From assembly GCA_934255435.1 (NCBI GenBank), contig CAKQNZ010000069.1:1-9905 (forward strand): 9,905 nucleotides of DNA, read 5' to 3'. Below are positions 5,828 to 9,905 of the stretch, piece after piece. Made by a program: the position numbers and the translations under genes. Every line of letters begins with the position of its first letter. The first letter of the stretch is position 1. Under the pieces are notes generated by a model. That model searched no databases. It saw nothing but the letters and a program-made list of their open reading frames with translations, and was not told the origin of the DNA. The DNA comes from an uncultured Clostridia bacterium (lineage in GTDB: Bacteria > Bacillota > Clostridia > Peptostreptococcales > Anaerovoracaceae).

Positions 5828-7402
5828 TAAGCTGCATCTGTGTTCTTCGATCTTCTGCGAGCCATGATAACGAGTACTGCACCAAGAGCTACCAGAGCTA
5901 CACCGCCTGCAGCAAACAGAATAGTACCCATATCACCTGTTACAGGCAGTGAGAATCCGTTGCTGTTCTGGATGTTCTTAGTTACAAGACCATTCGGGAA
6001 TCTGCCTTCGTTCCTGTCAGTTGCGACAAAATCGCTATCAACTCCTATTATAAGCTGGAATGGATCTCTCTGTATATTGTATCCATCAGGAGCCTTTGTT
6101 TCTTTAAGATAATATGTACCTGATGCCAATCCCTTGAGTATGAGTTTACCGTTTTCATTTACTTTTAAAGTGGGTACTGCATCGCCCTGTGTTCCATCAT
6201 ACTTGACGTAGCTGCCGTCAGTTCCTGTGAACTTGATGCTGTTTTTCAAACCTTCATCAGAATATAATGTGAACTCAGCCCCTTTCAGCACCTTGTTTGC
6301 ATCGGTCTTGTCTACCTTTGTAAGATCGAAGCCATATGTATATACCGTTGCACTGTCTTTGTACTTCTTAGTACTGTCTGTAGAACCATACGGATTGTTA
6401 CTGTATGTCAGGAAAGCGCCATTCTCGTTTCCATTTCCACCTATGACAGCTTCATCATCCAACAGCGCATCATATTTGACTGTAATATTCGCAAAATTTT
6501 TGATTTCATTATATTTGAATGATACCTCAAAATCATTGGCATCTTTAACTGTGAGTTCATAATATTTATCGCCAGCATTATCCAGCAGCTGTGTTCCATC
6601 GCCATATACCTTTATCGTATCCGACTTTATGGAAAGACCCTTGACTGCGTTATCGCCTACTTTATATGTCTTATTGATGGCATTCACAGGATACTTAGGG
6701 ACTTTTGTTATTATCTCGAAATTGATAGTATCTCCTATAGATGCATTGGATTTATCGACACTGTTGCCTGCAGCTGTCATTATCTTCTTTTGGATCTGAG
6801 TTTCTGAAGACTTTACCTGGATAGTCGGACAATCCACTACCCATCCACCAGCCGTGTGAAGAGGCACTACATTGACAGCACTGGCACGATATACCTTTTC
6901 GCCGCCTTCTATGAGTACGAGATATCCACCCATTTCAAGGTCTTCTATCCTGCCGTTGCCCTCCACAGATCCGGATTCAGTGATATCTATATTGCCGTTT
7001 CTTATCGCTGATGCCAACTGGTCGAAAAATGTCTCGCTCTTGTCAGTATTGTCTTTTATACCATTCATAATAGACATATTGACACTGCCGTCATCATTTA
7101 CGATACCTGGATACTTTTCATTTACAAAAGCCTTCAGCTTTGCATTTTTGACCCAGTAAAACTCAGGATCGTTAGGCTGGCCGGCATTGTAATTGAAATC
7201 GACTGTCATCAGACGATATGCCACAAGCCGTAGCACTTTGCTCGATGCCGCCTACCGTTATATACCCGGGTGTCTCATCTTTGCTGCCTATGGATACAGT
7301 CTCCGCTGACACGAACGTCGATGTCATGCCCAGTACCATGATGACAGTAAGCATCAGCGATACGATTTTCAGTAACTTGCTTGTGATTTTTCTTTTGATC
7401 AA
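5827..7402 (-). pseudogene. Backbone pilin, LPVTG-anchored, split by a one-base frameshift
   Basis: Two overlapping frames make one protein. The first (TTG at 7402-7400, GGGGAG five bases upstream) gives a signal peptide with hydrophobic core up to FVSAE, then GYITVGGIEQSATA. The natural continuation (AYRLMTVDFNYNAGQ) is one base out of register and is open from 7236 to 5827, 469 codons. The shift lies between about 7245 and 7214; removing one base near 7222 would restore the join. In the second frame there is an isopeptide-forming D2-type domain (about 150-300), then a SpaA/Cna-B-like domain (about 303-400) with the E-box YLKETKAPDGY (376-386), and last LPVTG (430-434) with a membrane helix and an RRRSK tail. 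Such proteins are polymerised by class C sortase, encoded next in the operon. If the shift is real, secreted pilin is not made; a sequencing error is the main alternative, since the downstream frame is intact. Confidence 0.85.
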
Positions 7403-7468
7403 TTCTGCTCCCCACTTTCTTCAATCTTTTTAACCTTGAGTTAACTTATAAATAATCAATTCCCTAAC

Positions 7469-7496
7469 AGTATATCACAAAAAACGTGTATTTCAA
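7469..7496 (-). promoter_or_regulatory. Promoter of the pilin-sortase operon
   Basis: On the minus strand there is TTGAAA (7496-7491), a 16-base spacer, and TATACT (7474-7469), each matching the consensus at five of six positions. The predicted start is near 7462, giving a leader of about 60 bases before the TTG start. This is the strongest-looking promoter in the window. Confidence 0.7.
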
Positions 7497-7508
7497 GTGG
7501 ATTTGGTC

Positions 7509-7542
7509 ATTTTAGACTATTTTTGTTAAAACAGTCTAAAAT
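7509..7542. repeat. Long imperfect palindrome between divergent pilus genes, candidate operator
   Basis: A perfect 10-base arm (7509-7518, ATTTTAGACT) pairs with 7533-7542. After one mismatch (7519/7532) there are four more pairs (7520-7523/7528-7531), leaving TGTT at the centre. It lies 12 bases upstream of the pilin -35 box and about 50 bases before the adhesin -10 box, so one regulator bound here could control both directions. Neither strand has a following T run, so it is not a terminator. Confidence 0.5.
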
Positions 7543-7592
7543 CATTTGAAATTCATGTTTCATATGATAAAATAAAAAAAGCAGTTATATTG

Positions 7593-7598
7593 TATAAT
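7593..7598 (+). promoter_or_regulatory. -10 element for the large surface protein
   Basis: A perfect TATAAT lies at 7593-7598, preceded by TTG. No recognisable -35 box is present at 7570-7575, so the promoter may need an activator, perhaps at the palindrome 7509-7542. The region is very AT-rich, so chance matches are possible. The predicted start is near 7605, about 50 bases before the coding start. Confidence 0.4.
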
Positions 7599-7655
7599 AT
7601 AAAATAATGTAAAATATCATGGTACGGAAATTCGTTCAGTACAGGGGAGGTAACA

Positions 7656-9905
7656 TTGAACAGATTTTTTAGGAACATATTTTTTATGATGCTTTTTATT
7701 ATTGCAGCGGCGGTAATGATACCGGCAGATGTCCATGCATCTGACACACCTGCGACAGTCTGCTGCTATGTCTCGGTGAACGGTGAGTGGACGCAGATCG
7801 ACAAAGTCACAGTTTCAAAAGATACCAGACTCTTCAGCCAGGACAGCAAACACACCAGATACTATATCACTGCTGCACAGCTGGAGAAAATATACGGAAA
7901 CTATGGTTTCAAGGCTGATGACTATAAAGGTGAGAAGGTATTTGCACATACCGAAAAAAACGATACCGGCACTGTCCGGGCTGATATCGACTCTGTGAAA
8001 AACAAAAGTGGAGATTATATCGTCCCGCTTTGCGTCAGCACAGACAGCAAGGACAAAACATGCCTTTATTACCTGCCTGAAGGGCCGGTCACATCTTCAG
8101 GAAGCAAAGTATCATCTTTCAAAGCAGATGATAAAAACGACAGCGGGGTGAGTGCTGCTAATACATTCTATACTGTAAAAGTCTCAGACAGCAGGGATTA
8201 TCTTCCGGCTGCCAGCAAAGCAAAACTTCCTGACACTACATATATACTGAACGGATCCAGTGACAGTATAGTACTGCCGCTGGCAGATGGCGTCAGCTAT
8301 AAAACACTTGACAGCAGCGGATCTGATCTGAAGCTTACCAGGAACAAAAGCAGCAAAACAGTCACTGCAAAGATCAGCAATATCACAGGAAATACACGTA
8401 TCACTACATATGAAGCCTCTGCACTGGCAGCGGCGACCGTGACCTGCTATGTTGCCATCGACGGCAAATGGACCGGGATAAAAGAATACACGACGTCAAA
8501 ACAGAAATGGCTCAATGGCACTACAAGATATTATATAACGCCCAGTGAACTGGAAACAATATACGGAGACTATGGTTTCAAGGCTGATAAATTCGACGGG
8601 AGCCGTATCTTCCCCCACTCTGACAGCAACAGTCCCAACAACATATGGGCTGACCAGCCTCCGGTGAAGGACAGCAGTGCAGGCTATATCGTACCTCTGA
8701 GCAACAGGGCTCAGATATATCTCTATTATATGCCTGCCAACAAGAGCGGGTCTTCTACATATTTCGATAATAACATTTCGAAAAACAATGAGGATGCTCT
8801 AAAGGCCAACTCATTCTTCACTGTGAAATTTTCAGATGCAGCAGGACTCCTTCCAAAAGGCTCGGAACTTCCTGATGAAATGATGCTTTTTTCAGGAGAA
8901 AGCAAAGAAATAACACTGCCGAAGCTCGAGGGCGAAAACACTTATATAGCCACAAACGGAACGACTGGCAAACGGCTTGATATCGATAAAAAAACAGATG
9001 ACACCAGCGGTACAGTTACGATATCTGTTAAAGATATCAGCTGTCCTGTTATCATCCGGACATCGTCCGGTATGCCTGCGGTCGTGTACAATGCTGCTGT
9101 TAAACCGTCTCTCAAACGTCTCGGGGATTTTAATGCATCATCCCAGACTGTCATTAAAGACGGCGCTATAAAAGGCAGCAGTACGTACTACGATGGTCGT
9201 GTCACACTGGAAACACCATATGTCGTTTCCAATGTGGATGATGATAAAGCGATGGTTTCCCTTTCCAGCAGCAACAGCCGGCAGGTCGCATATACATTTA
9301 CCGGATGGCGGCTCGGCAGCAGTGATACCATCTATCAGCCAGGAGATCTCATTTCTCCTTCAGTGCTTGAAGAAAACGCTGATGATTCGGATGAAGTCAC
9401 TCTGAATGCAGTCTGGGATGCTGTCGACAGCAAATCCAGGATAAGCTCTGTCAATTTCTTTGTCAATCTCGACTGCGAGATCTCTGATAATCAAAGCGAC
9501 GGCTTCAATTCCATACATACAAACAAATTCACGAACTCTATATTCGCCACACGTGTCTTCGACACCGACAATATTCCGGGGACAGGCGATTACCAGCTGA
9601 TCGCACCTCCAACTGCCAATGACACAGCATATGAAGTCGACAAAAGTATACGTGCTTCCACCAGGACTCCACTGAATCACGGCGTTATGCTAGAGCAGAT
9701 ACCTTCCGATGAAGAAGTCCTTGCCCATATAAGAAACGGGGCCTATACGATAACACTGGACGGTGAAACTGTACCTAACTCGAGGATCACTTCCGAGTAC
9801 TTCACAGTACGCTGGCATGTGCTGAAATACGAGCACTCTGACGGCTGGCATGTCGACGGCATACTGGTTGCAAAGGAGGGAAAACTTGTTGTAACAAAAT
9901 CCTTC
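7656..9905 (+). CDS. Large secreted surface protein, probable tip or adhesive pilin (3' end outside window)
   Basis: The frame is open from 7656 to the window end, 750 codons. The start is taken as TTG with GGGGAGG (7644-7650) five bases upstream; the first ATG (7687) would cut into the hydrophobic segment. Residues 1-29 form a signal peptide (FFMMLFIIAAAV, then DVHA). Two copies of a domain of about 225 residues follow (34-260 and 261-481), which I do not recognise from a named family. Residues about 482-590 resemble an InlB-B-repeat-type module (YTFTGWRLGS, ending LNAVW). A further region ends with FTVRWHVLKYEHSDGWHVDGIL, near-standard wording in large clostridial pilus-associated proteins just before Cna-B domains. 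I expect Cna-B repeats and an LPxTG signal beyond the window. Being divergent from a pilin-sortase pair, it is most likely the ancillary or tip subunit of that pilus; adhesion is inferred, not shown. Confidence 0.8.
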   Translation, partial: MNRFFRNIFFMMLFIIAAAVMIPADVHASDTPATVCCYVSVNGEWTQIDKVTVSKDTRLFSQDSKHTRYYITAAQLEKIYGNYGFKADDYKGEKVFAHTEKNDTGTVRADIDSVKNKSGDYIVPLCVSTDSKDKTCLYYLPEGPVTSSGSKVSSFKADDKNDSGVSAANTFYTVKVSDSRDYLPAASKAKLPDTTYILNGSSDSIVLPLADGVSYKTLDSSGSDLKLTRNKSSKTVTAKISNITGNTRITTYEASALAAATVTCYVAIDGKWTGIKEYTTSKQKWLNGTTRYYITPSELETIYGDYGFKADKFDGSRIFPHSDSNSPNNIWADQPPVKDSSAGYIVPLSNRAQIYLYYMPANKSGSSTYFDNNISKNNEDALKANSFFTVKFSDAAGLLPKGSELPDEMMLFSGESKEITLPKLEGENTYIATNGTTGKRLDIDKKTDDTSGTVTISVKDISCPVIIRTSSGMPAVVYNAAVKPSLKRLGDFNASSQTVIKDGAIKGSSTYYDGRVTLETPYVVSNVDDDKAMVSLSSSNSRQVAYTFTGWRLGSSDTIYQPGDLISPSVLEENADDSDEVTLNAVWDAVDSKSRISSVNFFVNLDCEISDNQSDGFNSIHTNKFTNSIFATRVFDTDNIPGTGDYQLIAPPTANDTAYEVDKSIRASTRTPLNHGVMLEQIPSDEEVLAHIRNGAYTITLDGETVPNSRITSEYFTVRWHVLKYEHSDGWHVDGILVAKEGKLVVTKSF
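7755..9098 (+). repeat. Tandem duplication of a roughly 225-residue domain within the surface protein
   Basis: Copy 1 is 7755-8435 and copy 2 is 8436-9098. Matching blocks come in the same order: TVCCYVSVNGEWTQI / TVTCYVAIDGKWTGI; TRYYITAAQLEKIYGNYGFKA / TRYYITPSELETIYGDYGFKA; GDYIVPL / AGYIVPL; LYYLPE / LYYMPA; and NTFYTVKVSD / NSFFTVKFSD. The middle block is also kept in DNA: 7890-7919 and 8559-8588 are identical at 29 of 30 bases, while flanking regions have diverged widely. That block is the best candidate for a conserved functional or structural core. Confidence 0.85.

Noticed and set aside
7234..7236. GTG at this site as the true start of an independent 469-residue pilin
   Set aside because: It would lack any signal peptide and has no ribosome-binding site, while an in-register-by-one-base signal peptide lies directly upstream. 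A frameshifted single gene explains both frames.
7214..7245. Programmed ribosomal frameshift in the pilin gene
   Set aside because: I see no slippery heptamer, internal Shine-Dalgarno or downstream pseudoknot, and pilins of this type are not known to need one.
1..9905. CRISPR array, insertion sequence, prophage or tRNA genes
   Set aside because: No regularly spaced repeats, transposase or integrase motifs, terminal inverted repeats or cloverleaf sequences were found on reading both strands.

Overview
The window looks like a low-to-medium GC Firmicute, most likely an anaerobic member of the Clostridia. The grounds are strong GGAGG ribosome-binding sites, a T-box leader, a four-subunit ferredoxin-dependent 2-oxoacid oxidoreductase (an anaerobe's enzyme) and a Gram-positive sortase/pilin locus. 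I cannot name the species.

Left part (1-1105, minus strand). Positions 1 to about 225 are very AT-rich (about 24% G+C over the first 180 bases, against about 50% in the oxidoreductase genes). They encode the C-terminal half of a cardiolipin synthase whose 5' part is missing. It abuts rpsO (ribosomal protein S15), which has its own promoter and a leader hairpin that may be the S15 autoregulatory site. Upstream of rpsO is a small 94-residue protein with one homing-endonuclease-associated (HNH_repeat-like) motif; its promoter is overlapped by an inverted repeat.

Middle (1268-4838, plus strand). A promoter drives a complete T-box leader, with Stem I, specifier, Stem III, and mutually exclusive antiterminator and terminator. 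By alignment to the known glyQS leader I read the specifier as AUC (isoleucine). The leader controls a tight operon in gamma-delta-alpha-beta order for a heterotetrameric 2-oxoacid:ferredoxin oxidoreductase (pyruvate / branched-chain type), closed by a bidirectional terminator. T-boxes switch genes on when their amino acid is scarce. This wiring therefore suggests the enzyme runs as a reductive carboxylase that makes an isoleucine precursor, rather than as a catabolic enzyme. This is the most interesting inference in the window.

Right part (4892-9905). This is a pilus locus. On the minus strand lie an LPVTG-anchored backbone pilin and, overlapping its stop codon, a class C (pilin-polymerising) sortase. 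The pilin gene is broken in this sequence by a single-base frameshift just after the signal-peptide region. Divergently, on the plus strand, a large secreted protein (at least 750 residues, running off the window) carries a tandemly duplicated domain of about 225 residues, then an InlB-repeat-like module. It is probably the tip or adhesive pilin of the same pilus. The gap between the two transcripts holds the pilin promoter, a long imperfect palindrome that could be a shared operator, and a -10 element for the adhesin. Both divergent surface genes appear to start with TTG.

No tRNA, rRNA, CRISPR array, insertion sequence or phage gene is visible.
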